A stretch of DNA of 64,000 nucleotides. Origin: Castor canadensis. Its lineage: Eukaryota; Chordata; Mammalia; Rodentia; Castoridae. Each line of letters opens with the position of its first letter. The first letter of the stretch is position 1. The notes under the pieces are model-generated. The model did no database searches and was not told the DNA's origin. It saw only the letters and a program-made list of their open reading frames with translations. The stretch lies in assembly GCF_047511655.1 (NCBI RefSeq), contig NC_133390.1, positions 96,417,583 to 96,481,582 of the forward strand. The letters are read 5' to 3'. Below are positions 11,876 through 21,542 of the stretch, piece by piece. The position numbers and the translations under genes were made by a program.

Positions 11876-11955
11876 GCATGCTGGGATTGTAACTCAGTGG
11901 TAAACCTACATGCTTAGCATGTAAAAGGACCTGAGTTCAAAAACTAAGTAAATAA
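11876..11955 (+). mobile_element. ID-type SINE
   Basis: 'ctgggattgtaactcagtgg' with the 'cttagcatgtaaaaggacc' segment; the B-box is damaged. Confidence 0.7.
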
Positions 11956-11980
11956 TTTTCATGAAGGAATATATTTTCTA

Positions 11981-12096
11981 GCAGGGCACCAGTGGCTCAC
12001 ACCTGTAATCCTAGCTACTCAAGAGGCAGAGATCAGGAGGATCATGGTTCAAAGCCCACCCAGGCAAATGGTTTGAGAGACCCTATCTCAAAAAAG
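11981..12096 (+). mobile_element. Left-monomer SINE with target-site duplication
   Basis: Only the B1-like left half is present ('gggcaccagtggctcacacc' to 'gagaccctatctcaaaaaa'). It is flanked by a 16-bp repeat with one mismatch, 'aggaatatattttcta' at 11965-11980 and 12097-12112. The left half was therefore mobilised alone. Confidence 0.85.
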
Positions 12097-12663
12097 AGGA
12101 ATATGTTTTCTAAACAAAGACTTTTATTACAGGATCACTTAAAAAGGAAACTGGAAACTATTTACCTACTTTCCCATCTGTTTGATCTATTCTATCTTTA
12201 TAATTTTTTGGAGAAAAAAAGTAGGATCCTGAAGTTTTGTATTCCTTAATTCTTGGTAAGGTTAAACACTTTCCCATCTGTTTGTTAAATAGCTGTATTT
12301 CCTGCTAAATGAAAATATACTGCTAAAATGTACTTATTTTTATCATAGATCTTTGTATTGACACAAACTTCAAAATTCCAAACTTTCAATTTTTAAACAA
12401 ATGTATCAAAGATCTTTCATACTAGTACAGGAAATTATCATACCTAAGTCACAAACTCTAGGAAAAAAATTCCTTAAACAGTGTGCATGATACAGTATTG
12501 CAATAGTGGACTCACTTCCCATGAGTCTTGAAATTACAACTTGTTGAATAAACTATAAAATGCTTCCCTTAATGACATATATATGTGCAAAAAATGAAGT
12601 CCCATACATTCTAACTTTTTTCTTGCCTTTTAGCTCCTTGTATCTTTAAGAAGTAAAAATAAA

Positions 12664-12766
12664 AATGAGTCTAGAGATGTGGTTCAAGGACTAGAATGTC
12701 CACCTAACAAGCTTGAGGTCCCAGTACAGCCAAAAAAAACAAAAAGAGAGAGAGAGAGAGAGAGAA
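12664..12766 (+). mobile_element. tRNA-type SINE with (GA)n tail
   Basis: 'gatgtggttcaaggactaga' and 'cacctaacaagcttgaggtc', followed by an A-run and about 11 GA repeats at 12744-12766. Confidence 0.65.
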
Positions 12767-12861
12767 TCTGTGTATTCCTATGCGATCTCTCTCTTTCAGT
12801 GGGCATACCCAAACTTGTACATACACGGAAGGCAGATTTGAAATTAGTAAACAGGTTTTTA

Positions 12862-12945
12862 ATTTTTTGTTTTTGTTTTCGAAATGTTAGAGGTTGAACC
12901 CAGGGCTTCACCACATGCTAGACAAGTGCTCTAAGTGTTTTTTAT
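12862..12945 (-). mobile_element. ID-type SINE, antisense
   Basis: 'ttgaacccagggcttcacc' and 'catgctagacaagtgctcta'. Confidence 0.65.
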
Positions 12946-13128
12946 CCCCATTATCATATGATGTACATTTTTGTACCTTATAATATAAAATAATGTAATA
13001 TGATAATATATTAGATTTTATCAGCTGTATATATTTGTTGAATCTCAGCTATGAACTTAGAATTGAGTCGACGATGGGTAGCTTAAGGAAGGCAATGAGT
13101 AGGTAATAGCTTTAACTCTGGGTTCAAT

Positions 13129-13248
13129 TAAAAAAAAAAGAAGAAGAAGAAGAAGAATTTCTGGCACCTGAGCACTTGGCTCAAGTAGTAGAGTGCCTGC
13201 CTAGCAAGCACTGAGTTCAACCAACCAGCACTGCCAAAAAAAGAAAAA
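13129..13248 (+). mobile_element. (AAG)n microsatellite and tRNA-type SINE
   Basis: An A-run and six to seven AAG units occupy 13129-13157. The SINE follows, with 'ggctcaagtagtagagtgcc' and a tail of A-runs. Confidence 0.75.
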
Positions 13249-13383
13249 AACTTTCTGGCAACATACTAGGGACCTAAGAAGAGTAAATACCCAGCAGAAT
13301 TAACCAATGTTTGTTTTTTCAAGATAAACATTTAAAAAGCAAAAGGTAACAAAAACAAAAACTGAATAAATAACCCACTTGAT

Positions 13384-13565
13384 TTTTTTTTTTTTTTTGC
13401 AGTACTGGGGTTTGAACTCAGGGCCTACACCTTGAGCCACTCCACCAGCTGTTTTTTTTGTGATGGTTTTTTTTTGAGATAGTGTCTTGTGAACTATCTT
13501 GATCCTCCTGATTTCTGCCCTCTGAATAGCTAGGATTACAGGTGTGAACCACCAGTGCCCAGCTC
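13384..13565 (-). mobile_element. Dimeric SINE, antisense, with target-site duplication
   Basis: 'actggggtttgaactcaggg' opens the antisense copy and 'gtgaaccaccagtgcccagc' closes it. 'cacttgatttttt' occurs at 13376-13388 and 13567-13579, partly within T-runs. Confidence 0.82.
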
Positions 13566-13654
13566 TCACTTGATTTTTTTAAAAACATAACTAGTCTCTA
13601 AAATTTAAATATCATCTGAGTGTTTGGCCCAAGAATTTAGGTCATTGAGTCTGA

Positions 13655-13780
13655 ATTACTGGTGAATGCCTGTAATCCCAGCACTTGAGAGTAAGAGATG
13701 GGTGGATCATGAATTCAAGATTGGTGTGGGCAGGGCTACATAGTGAGACCCTGTCTCAAAAACAACAACAAAAAAAAAGA
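13655..13780 (+). mobile_element. B1 SINE
   Basis: 'gaatgcctgtaatcccagca' and 'agtgagaccctgtctcaaaa'. Confidence 0.78.
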
Positions 13781-13993
13781 AGAAGAAAAATAAAATAATT
13801 TAGCCTCTAAACACTTAACATTGTTAATAATTATTATAAAGCTTATCTTACCAATATAAATGGTTTATGATTTATTCCTGAGATACACATGGATTATTCT
13901 ATCATTGATTTATAAAAATCTAACTCAGTCAGTGAGTTATATTTACAAATTGCCAATTCTAGTTCAACCAATAGTTCAGTTCAGAACAACCTT

Positions 13994-14140
13994 GAAAGGC
14001 TGGTGGAGTGGTTTAAGAGGTGGAGCACCTGCCTAGCTCAAACCCCCATTACTGCAAAAAAAAAAAAAAAAAAAAAGAAAGAAAGAAAACAGACCTGAGG
14101 CTTTAGGTTTGACCCTTAGCACTGTAAAAACAGACCTGAA
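13994..14140 (+). mobile_element. tRNA-type SINE and adjoining SINE 3' scrap
   Basis: 13994-14076 has 'ggctggtggagtggtttaag' and a 22-base A-run. 14092-14135 holds only the end of an ID element ('aggtttgacccttagcac'), and 'aaacagacctga' is repeated on either side of that scrap. Confidence 0.65.
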
Positions 14141-14189
14141 AGTTCTTCTGATAAGTCTTATTGTTTTATATCATTCAGAAATTTGGTAG

Positions 14190-14290
14190 AAGCTGGCTGT
14201 AATGGTACATTCCTGTAATACCAGCTCTCAGGAGGCTGAGGCAGGTGGATCACCAGTTTAAGACTAGCCTGGGTTACATAAATTAAGTAG
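14190..14290 (+). mobile_element. B1 SINE
   Basis: 'aggaggctgaggcaggtgga' and 'gactagcctgggttacataa'; no clear A-tail. Confidence 0.7.
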
Positions 14291-14800
14291 ATCCACCCTC
14301 ACCCAATGTGGCTGAAGGCAGAGGAACGGCAAACTCTTCTGGAGCTGGGTACATTCCCTTTTCTCCTTCCCTGGGACATCAGAACTCCACGTTCTCCAGC
14401 CTTTGGACTCCACAATTTGTAACAGTGGGCTCTCCAGTTTCTCAACCTCACAATGAGAATTAAACCGCCAAGTTCTCTCATTGGGTGGACCTGGACTGAG
14501 CAGTGCTTCTGGCTTCATTGGCTCTTTGGCTTACTGTAGGCTTACGATGCGACTTTTCAGCCTCTATAATTACAAGAGCCAATTCCCCTAATATATGCTC
14601 TGTCATGTGTACAACTATATCTCCTATTTGTTCCATCTCTGGAGGACCCTGGCTAACATGGTATGCACAAAGGTAGCAGGTACTTGTTATATATTGTGAT
14701 ATTATGTAAGCTTGTATATTACCAATTCCTTGATGTATAGTTTCATACACGGAGTATAAAAATACATATGGTTCTTGAATGTGCACATAGAATGAAGGAT
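14291..14800 (-). repeat. Ancient L1- or LTR-type 3' sequence, antisense
   Basis: Read on the minus strand, the segment has the 'cagcctctataattacaaga' / 'gagccaattcccctaatata' style and a 'ggaggaccctggctaacatg' end that I associate with old L1M or LTR 3' regions. 'cacccaatgtggctgaaggc' (plus strand) fits the same class. Two minus-strand open frames overlap it (14264-14518 and 14478-14804), but neither resembles a known protein. Confidence 0.4.
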
Positions 14801-14981
14801 CCACTTTACATCAAAAACTATAAAATCATTTTCCCAGGGATTTTAGGGTTATATACCTTAAAAACGTTACCCATGGTCATTGTTTTGGTCCGAAAATCTG
14901 AGGAAAAATGGAAAACGGAGAGAAATTACTTATCTAGAACTCTCCTAAACAATTAATATTTTTTCTTTCTATCTTTTTTTT

Positions 14982-15258
14982 TCTTTTAAGCAGAGTCTTG
15001 CTATCCAGCCTAGACTGGCCTTGAACTCCCCAGCTCCCTCAGTACTGGGATTATAGGCTTGTGTCACCATGCCCAGCAAAAACTAACTTTTTAATTAGGC
15101 AGTAGACAGAGATCAGGAGGATCACAGTTCGAAGCCAGCCAGGACAAATAGTTCATAAGACCCTATCTTGAAAAACTCATCACAAAAAAAGGGCTGGTGG
15201 AGTAACTCAAGGTGTAGGCCCTGAGGTCAAGCCCCAGTACTGCAATAAAAAAAAAAAC
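14982..15258. mobile_element. Antisense B1 followed by a 5'-truncated sense dimeric SINE
   Basis: 14982-15077 is antisense B1 ('ccttgaactccccagctccc', 'gtgtcaccatgcccagc'). 15099-15258 is a sense dimer that begins at 'gacagagatcaggaggatca' and ends 'caagccccagtactgcaa' with an A-run. Confidence 0.78.
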
Positions 15259-16657
15259 TGTCTTAGTATTTTCAGAAATATTGATAATAACCTTAAAATA
15301 TGTTCCTTCAATATACAAATTCCAATAATATAACTATTTCTATAATACCCATCTTCACATAAAGCTAAGTAATTGTAATTTAAGTTGGCTTTGTGAGAAA
15401 GATAAAATTTCACTGCTAGTTGGTCAAGTAGCAGTTATAGTAGGTGCTTATGTGACAAGCTTTGAGGCCCGAATCACATGCTGAATTTTAAAATACTGTC
15501 ACTTTGAGGAATTGATATTTAAGCAGATGCCTAAATAATAAAAATGGGCCAACCAGGATGAGAAGTAGGAGGTAGAGAGTGCCATGCAAAAGAAAGAGCT
15601 GGAAAACAACAAAACTCTAAGGCAGAAAAGCCTTAGTATGTCTGACTACTCTGAGGAAGCCAATTTGGTTGTCACAGAAGGTGGGTAGAGAGGGAAAGAG
15701 TGAGTTACACAGATTAGATAGATCAGGCAGGGTTCCTTGGCTTGGAAAGGACTTTGGAATTCATTTGAATACAGTATTCAAATTCACAGATAGTTGGCTG
15801 GAAACTTGAATAACAATTTACCACTAACTCTAAGACACTCCAAACCAACAACTATGCCCATTCATCTATAAGGGCCACAACATTTATTGCTGGACAGATT
15901 GATCAGAACATTAAAATAACCACATTTCTTGGAGGGCAGAGAAGTTTTTAAAACATAGAATGTGCCTAGTTTTGAGTGATAAATATCTTTGATCAAAGAA
16001 TACAACTTGTGCCAAGCACTGGCCAATGACTTTATAAAAGGAGGAAAAACACAGACTGCCACACAGACAACCATGCGAAGAAAGAGGCAGAGACTGGGTA
16101 CATTTTCATCAGAAGTGTTAAGGATTGGCAGTCAACACAGAAGCTAGGATGAGGCAAAAAACGATCCTCCTCTAGAGCGTTCAGAGACCATGGCACTTTA
16201 ATTTTAGATTCCTAGGAACCAGAACAGTGAGAGAATAAATTTTGTTGCCCTATTTTTCTTTCTTTCCCCTTTGGAACAAATTACACACCAAGGGTCTTTT
16301 TATTTCTTCAGAAATTTCTGTTGTTTTAAGCCTCCAGTTTTGATACTTTGTTGCAGCAGTTCTAGGAAAAGGATACAGTTACTGAAGGCAAGAGTCCAGC
16401 AGGTAAAGATGAGCACCAGCTGTGAACCAGAGCAAGTGCCTACAATGGGAAGAGGAGGCAGTAATTTTCTCCCTACAAGAGAGCAACATCCTGGAGGTGC
16501 CATGGCCTGGTTTGGGCTAGATTTTTTAAAATAAACGCGATCTGTTCCGTGATGATGTAACAGGACAACTCCTAGTATTCTTTGAACTCAAGCCAAGATT
16601 TTCTTTCTTAAGTGCGTATGATATTGTCCTGATTGGCAAGATCAGGAATGAACTTCA
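15259..16657. other. No recognised feature
   Basis: About 1.4 kb without a supported gene or young repeat. Open frames at 15862-16074 (minus) and 16271-16534 (plus) were inspected and resemble no family I know. Confidence 0.4.
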
Positions 16658-16865
16658 ACTTGGTAGGCTGATGCAGGAGGATCACAAGTTTGACTCCTAG
16701 CTAGGCTCTGTCTCAAAACAAACAAACAAAACAAAAAAGAATGATCTTCAAAGCTGGGAGTGGTGCCACATGCCTGTAGTTCCAGCATTGGGGAGACATG
16801 CAAATAATGAATTCAAAGTCAGCCTAGATGAATACATAGTGAAATCCTGTCAGAAAGAAAGAAGG
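16658..16865 (+). mobile_element. Two B1 SINEs in tandem
   Basis: 16658-16738 is a 5'-truncated B1 ending in (CAAA)n. 16751-16865 is a second, diverged B1 with 'ccacatgcctgtagttccag' and a GAAA-rich tail. Confidence 0.65.
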
Positions 16866-17146
16866 ATTCAAATAATAATCAGCAGAGGATGTTATGCTAA
16901 TTAGGCACATACATTATAAATACAATAATTGACAAACTAAATTTCTTTGCACATGTAGTAACTTTAACCTTAATCAAATTTAACATTGCATTTAGACCAG
17001 ATAGTTAAGAATGTCATCAAATATAATTCTGAGTAAATTAAAAACTTTGTAAAGGCCTCTGTAGACTTCAAAAAGTTGTACCAGTCTTTAGTATCAGTCT
17101 TCTTACTCTACACTTCTACACTGTGTGTTAATACTTGATGTTTTAT

Positions 17147-17275
17147 ATCAGTGGTTTAATATATGTCCCTGGATGCTTTTATTATATACTTTGTGCTCAG
17201 TGGTTTAATATTATCCTTTGTATTATGAGTGTATCATATGCTTTGTATTATATATTTTGTATCAGTGGTTTAAAA
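17147..17275 (+). repeat. Cryptic short tandem array
   Basis: 'tcagtggtttaa' is repeated three times, at 17148, 17197 and 17262. Related 'ctttgtattat' pieces lie between them and spacings are 49 and 65 bp. This AT-rich array is not a known SINE. Confidence 0.6.
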
Positions 17276-17289
17276 TATTATGATACACA

Positions 17290-17892
17290 GATCACCCATC
17301 CTGGCTATTGCCCCTACCATCCTGACATTTCTCCTTCTCCTAAGTCTTCAACCTCTAAGTCTAATATCTTGCTGGATTTCTCCAGAAGGTACTTTACCTT
17401 GGGTACATTTCAGGACTGAACTCAACCACTTATCCACAAATCTGCTTTCCTTTCACTATTTCTTATGTCATTTAATGACAACATCCAAAGTAGAAATTTA
17501 GAGGTTATTATTGACGCCATCCTCTCATTCTTACTTTAAAATTCAGTCAGGACATTCTACCAATTCAGTTTCTCAATGAGTTTTCCCTCTCATTGTCTAT
17601 CATTACTTCATTTCTCTAACTCAGACGGGACTCTGGCCACTTTTACTTGGCCTCTTTTGTCAATTTATCCTCCCTCTCTTAAACACTAAATGCCAAGGCC
17701 TTCTACCCTGCTTCTCCCACACCCTTCAACATCTTTCTCATCCCCTGAAACAGCTTCTGTTCTAGATAAAGTCATTTACATCTCCAGCTTGTACCTGTCC
17801 AAAGATCACTTGACTTGTGTGTCTAGAAGCCTACTCACTGTTACTTAAATGTTTCACAGGTGCCTCAAATCTGTTCCAAATTATTCTTCCAC
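17290..17892 (+). repeat. L2-like ancient LINE
   Basis: Pyrimidine-rich sequence of the L2 3' type ('catcctctcattcttacttt', 'ctctcattgtctatcattac'), with no intact frame. Orientation is uncertain. It appears to be the first part of an L2 block continued at 18381 and 19575. Confidence 0.5.
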
Positions 17893-18380
17893 CTTTTTTT
17901 TCCTTTTGAGACAGGGACTCATTGTACAGCCCAGGATGGTATGGAACTCACTGTATAGCCCTGGTTGGCCTCAAACTTGGTATCTTTGGGCTTCTGCCTT
18001 CAGAGTGCCCTGCTGTTTTCACCATGTTTTTTCTTTTTTTCTTTTTTGAGGGGGAGGTGGGCAGCACTGGGGTTTGAATTCATTCCTTGGCTGATTGGAT
18101 TGTGATGCTCCCATTTGTGCTTCATGCAGTAGCTGGGATGACAGGTACACACCACTACACCCAGCTTTTTCTGTTGAGACAGGGCCTGGAACTGTGATTC
18201 TCCATCTCAGCTTCCCTCTTAGCTTGGATGATACAGCACATACCACCATGTCCAGCTCTTGGTTGTGATGGGGTCTCTCAATCTTTTTGCCTGTTCTGGC
18301 CTTGATCTTCTTCAGTTTTCCCAATCTCTACCTCCTGGGTAGTTGGTATTATAGGCATGAGCCACTACTCACAGTGCCAT
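17893..18380 (-). mobile_element. Cluster of antisense B1-type units
   Basis: Four to five consecutive antisense units: a B1 with an internal duplication ('acagcccaggatggtatgga', 'atagccctggttggcctcaa'), a piece with 'gcagcactggggtttgaatt', then units closing at 'caccactacacccagc', 'accaccatgtccagc' and 'gagccactactcacagtgcc'. Nested or sequential insertions split the L2. Confidence 0.65.
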
Positions 18381-18984
18381 CATTCTTTATCTCTGAAAAG
18401 CAAATCATCCTTCCAGTTACTTCAGCAGAAACCTGGGAATTCTTGATTACTGTTTCTCTTCTCCATCAAACCTCCTTGATTCTACCCCTTAGACATCTTT
18501 TAACTCTTTATTTACCTCATCATCACGTGAGACAACAAGTGAATATCTCCTTCCTGGATATCTTAGAAGGAACACTCACCCAACAGCTTCCCCGGTCTCT
18601 CCCCACTGATGTACCCTGTACATTGCTACAGCGTGGTCTTTTGCAAAACCCTTCACTGCCTCCCCACTGCCAGCAGGATTATGTTCAAACTCTGCCACCA
18701 TGCCTAAGGTCCTGCAGCCTGCAACCTCAAACTCTTCAGGTTCAGCTCTCACTGCACTCTACCTCCCTGCATTTGCTGCTCCAGAAATACAGAACTTCTT
18801 GTAGTTCTTTGCTCACATTATCCTTCAGAACTTTGCACATCCTCTTCTGTTTGCTTAGGGTGGTCTCATTTGTTAGTACCCTGCACACCTCTCTTCCACC
18901 TATAGAGCCTGCTCAGTCATTACCTTTTAGGTGATCTTACTCCTCACTCTTCCAGAAAGGAATTCTGATTTCAAATAATTCATT
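18381..18984 (+). repeat. L2-like ancient LINE
   Basis: Contains the L2-style series 'cttcactgcctccccactgc', 'ctgcatttgctgctccagaa' and 'ggtgatcttactcctcactc'. A 215-codon open frame (18287-18934) crosses this and the preceding SINEs but has no domain; I treat it as chance. Confidence 0.55.
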
Positions 18985-19104
18985 TCTCTTTTTTTTTTCC
19001 TTTAGAGACCGAGTCTTATAGCCCAGGCTGGCCCTTGAACTCATGATCCTCTTGCCTCTGCCTCCCAAGTGCTGGAATGACAAGCATGAATCACCATATC
19101 TGGC
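18985..19104 (-). mobile_element. B1 SINE, antisense
   Basis: 'gcccttgaactcatgatcct' and 'ctcccaagtgctggaatgac'. Confidence 0.8.
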
Positions 19105-19418
19105 TGATGGTGGACATTTCTGGTGGAGAAGGAGCCATAATTTCATCACTCAGTGCCTACCTTATGGATAAGATTCAGTAAATGTTGAATTAAGGTTTGC
19201 TTGTCTAGGATAAAGAAGCGTACTTCATATGGTATCACATATGGCATTTGGGATAAAATGTTTTAAGTAATAAAAATAAAGATTTTTGTGGACTATTGTT
19301 TTTGCTGTGTCATAAATTCAGGAGATTTTAAGAATAATTTATGGCAATTCTATAAAAGCAGAAAACTTAATTGCTTGACTCAAACTCCACCTTATTTCCT
19401 TAAAAACAAAGGATTTTA

Positions 19419-19430
19419 TTGATCTCTCTC

Positions 19431-19461
<31 letters not shown>

Positions 19462-19566
19462 GTGTCTGTCTGTCTATCTCTCTTTCTTTCTCTCAGCTGT
19501 ATTGAGGTTTAAACTTTGCACTTGTTAGACAGGCTCTCTACTACTTGAGTCATGCCTCCAGCACTT
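19419..19566. repeat. (TC)n microsatellite and antisense tRNA-type SINE
   Basis: 19419-19493 is an interrupted TC/TG/TCTA tract. 19494-19566 holds an antisense SINE ('attgaggtttaaactttgca', 'cttgagtcatgcctccagca'); the TC tract is the likely complement of its GA-rich tail. Confidence 0.7.
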
Positions 19567-19574
19567 GACTTCTG

Positions 19575-20030
19575 TATTTATCACTCTTCACAATCTATGA
19601 GTATGTCTTAACTCCTCAATCTGTACTCTAAATTCATCTCCTTACCTCCATTCCACTACTAAGCTCTCCTCCAGCCTGTCATTATCTCTCACCTGAACTA
19701 CTGCAAAGCCACCTGATAGGCCTGCTCTCCACAGACCAGCTGCAGTGACCTGTGGAATGCAGGTCAGACCACACTGCTTCTCTGCTTCAAAATCTCTGGT
19801 TGCTTCCTATGGGCTAGAATATCCAGGCAAGATCCTTATCCACAGCTTACTGCTCCCAAATGATCTGCTGGTCCACACCTCCCTGCCTCTCTAATGAAGA
19901 CTGGACCACTACCCTTCACTAATTAGACCTACCTCATTAGCACCCTTTCTGTCTGTGGTGACAGCATCTTTGAGCCTCTGTACTTCTCTCCTTGGCCGCC
20001 AGGTCCCAGCAAGGCTGCTCCATCTAGTCA
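19575..20030 (+). repeat. L2-like ancient LINE
   Basis: 'cattatctctcacctgaact' and 'ctactgcaaagccacctgat' are strong landmarks of the L2 3' region. 'cttctctgcttcaaaatctc' fits the same consensus. Confidence 0.6.
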
Positions 20031-20035
20031 TTTTT

Positions 20036-20122
20036 TTAAATTATGGAATAATTCATGAATTTGCATGTCATCCTTGCATAAGGGCCATACTCATCTTCAC
20101 TGAATGCTGCCAAAGCAAGAAC
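20036..20122 (-). pseudogene. U6 snRNA retropseudogene
   Basis: Minus-strand reading gives U6 landmarks: 'gcttt-ggcagc' at the 5' end (plus strand 'gctgccaaagcaag' at 20106-20119), 'gaagatgagtatggccct' and 'atgcaaattcatgaattatt', with a 3' end near 'ttccataattt'. About 25 nt around U6 positions 20-44 is missing. An A-run of 7 (T-run at 20031-20037) follows its 3' end, as expected for an L1-mobilised copy. It is not a working snRNA gene: it has mismatches, the deletion and no recognisable upstream element. Confidence 0.85.
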
Positions 20123-20167
20123 TCCTCTTAGACAATGAAGTCTTCTCCCCTTTGAGATATTATTATT

Positions 20168-20262
20168 GTTGGTTTGAGGAAGGATCTCCATATATGGTCC
20201 AGACTGGCCTTGAACTCCCGAATGCTTGGGATTATAAGCATGTACCACCACTCCCAGCTTTG
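20168..20262 (-). mobile_element. B1 SINE, antisense
   Basis: 'gactggccttgaactcccga' and 'catgtaccaccactcccagc'; located just beyond the U6 copy. Confidence 0.75.
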
Positions 20263-20366
20263 ATATGTATATGGTATCTCCTCAAAAAGGCACTTCTCCA
20301 TCAACTTATAGCAGCTCCCAACCCAGGGAGCCAACTCCGGTCTTGTATTTTCTTCACATTCTTTTC

Positions 20367-20566
20367 TTTTTCTTTTTTTTTTTTCAGCACTGAGGTTTGA
20401 ACTCAGTGTCTACACCTTGAGCCACTCCACCAGCCCTATTTTTGTGATGGGCTTTTTCAAGATAGGGTCTCTTGAATTAGTTGCCTGGGGCTGGCTTTTA
20501 ACCAGGATCCTTCTGATCTTTGCCTCCTGAGTAGCTAGGATTACAGACGTTCATTATCACTTAGCA
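20367..20566 (-). mobile_element. Dimeric SINE, antisense
   Basis: Full order in antisense: T-run, 'gaggtttgaactcagtgtct', 'gggctttttcaagataggg', 'ctcctgagtagctaggatt'. Confidence 0.85.
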
Positions 20567-20579
20567 GTAGAGATGAATG

Positions 20580-20790
20580 ATAAAGCCCATGAGAACTAGG
20601 CCCAGGTTCGGTGAGCCCAAATCCCAACAAGCTGGGTGACTTGCAGCAAAGTACTTCAGTTTTCTATGCCTCTCTTTTCACAATAACAATAGAGGATCAC
20701 AGAATTCTTATAAAAGCTAAGTCAATCCTTTCAAAGTGCTTGCCACAGAATCTGGCTGGAAGTAAGCACACCAAGCATACAGGCTATTGC
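20580..20790 (+). repeat. MIR-like ancient SINE
   Basis: 'gctgggtgacttgcagcaaa' followed by 'cagttttctatgcctctctt' and 'gcttgccacagaatctggct' follows MIR from core to 3' end. 'tgttgaatgaatgaatgg' near 20957 is an L2/MIR-style terminus. Confidence 0.6.
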
Positions 20791-20992
20791 TTGTTTATTG
20801 TTCAGCCTTCCCTAAGGTACCTTTCTTATGCTCTTCTCCATGCACCCCCAACCAAACTTGTAAAATTAAAAAAAGCAGACCTTACTGCCTTGCTTTCCTC
20901 TATCTCCCTTATTTCCCAGTGTGGATCAGGTGTATTTTTTTTCTTTCAGGTGTATTTGTTGAATGAATGAATGGAGTATTAAAAATAAGGGA

Positions 20993-21212
20993 TAGGCCGG
21001 GCATGGTGGCACAAGCTTGCAAATACTAGCCACTCCAGAGGTGGACCAAGAGGATCTCCAGTTCAGGGTCAGCCAGGGAAAAGTTAGCAAGGTCCTAAAC
21101 AAAATACAAACAAAATATGAACAAAAAGGGATGGGGTGTGACTCAAGTGGTAGAGTGCTTGTTTGAGGGCCTGAATGAGTACTGAATTCCCAGTACTGCA
21201 AAAACAAAAACA
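20993..21212 (+). mobile_element. Composite SINE, second subfamily
   Basis: 'gccgggcatggtggcacaag' left half, a long A-rich linker ('caaacaaaatatgaac'), then 'ggtgtgactcaagtggtaga' right half. It differs from the main dimers in both the left half and the linker. Confidence 0.78.
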
Positions 21213-21290
21213 AGACAGATAACAACAATGAGCAAATGATGCAAGTGTTTATCTTGGATTGGTCTCACTAAAAAACAACAGCAACATACT

Positions 21291-21542
21291 CTCTGACAGG
21301 GATATAGCCCAGTGGCAGAGCACCTGCCTCACATGTTCAAAGCTCTGGGTTTGATCCCCAGCACCATGCTTACACACACGAAAGATCAAAACAAAACAAA
21401 ACAAAAAAACCCAACACAACTCTTAAGCCGGTTGTGCTGTCATCACCAGTAATCTGAGCACTATAGAGACTGAGGCAGGAGGATCAAGAACTTGAGGTTA
21501 ACCTGGGATACATAAGAGATCTTGTTGCAAAACGAAAAAACA
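21291..21542 (+). mobile_element. ID-type SINE and B1 SINE
   Basis: 21291-21372 has 'gatatagcccagtggcagag' and 'gggtttgatccccagcacc'. 21424-21542 is a diverged B1 with 'gactgaggcaggaggatcaa'. These are the last SINEs before the NCEH1 promoter. Confidence 0.75.

Noticed and set aside
14264-14804. Endogenous retroviral gene
   Set aside because: The minus-strand open frames show no gag, pol or env motif; the sequence style is that of old L1/LTR non-coding 3' regions.
18287-18934. 215-codon open frame
   Set aside because: It runs through antisense B1 units into L2-like sequence; open by chance, no recognisable domain.
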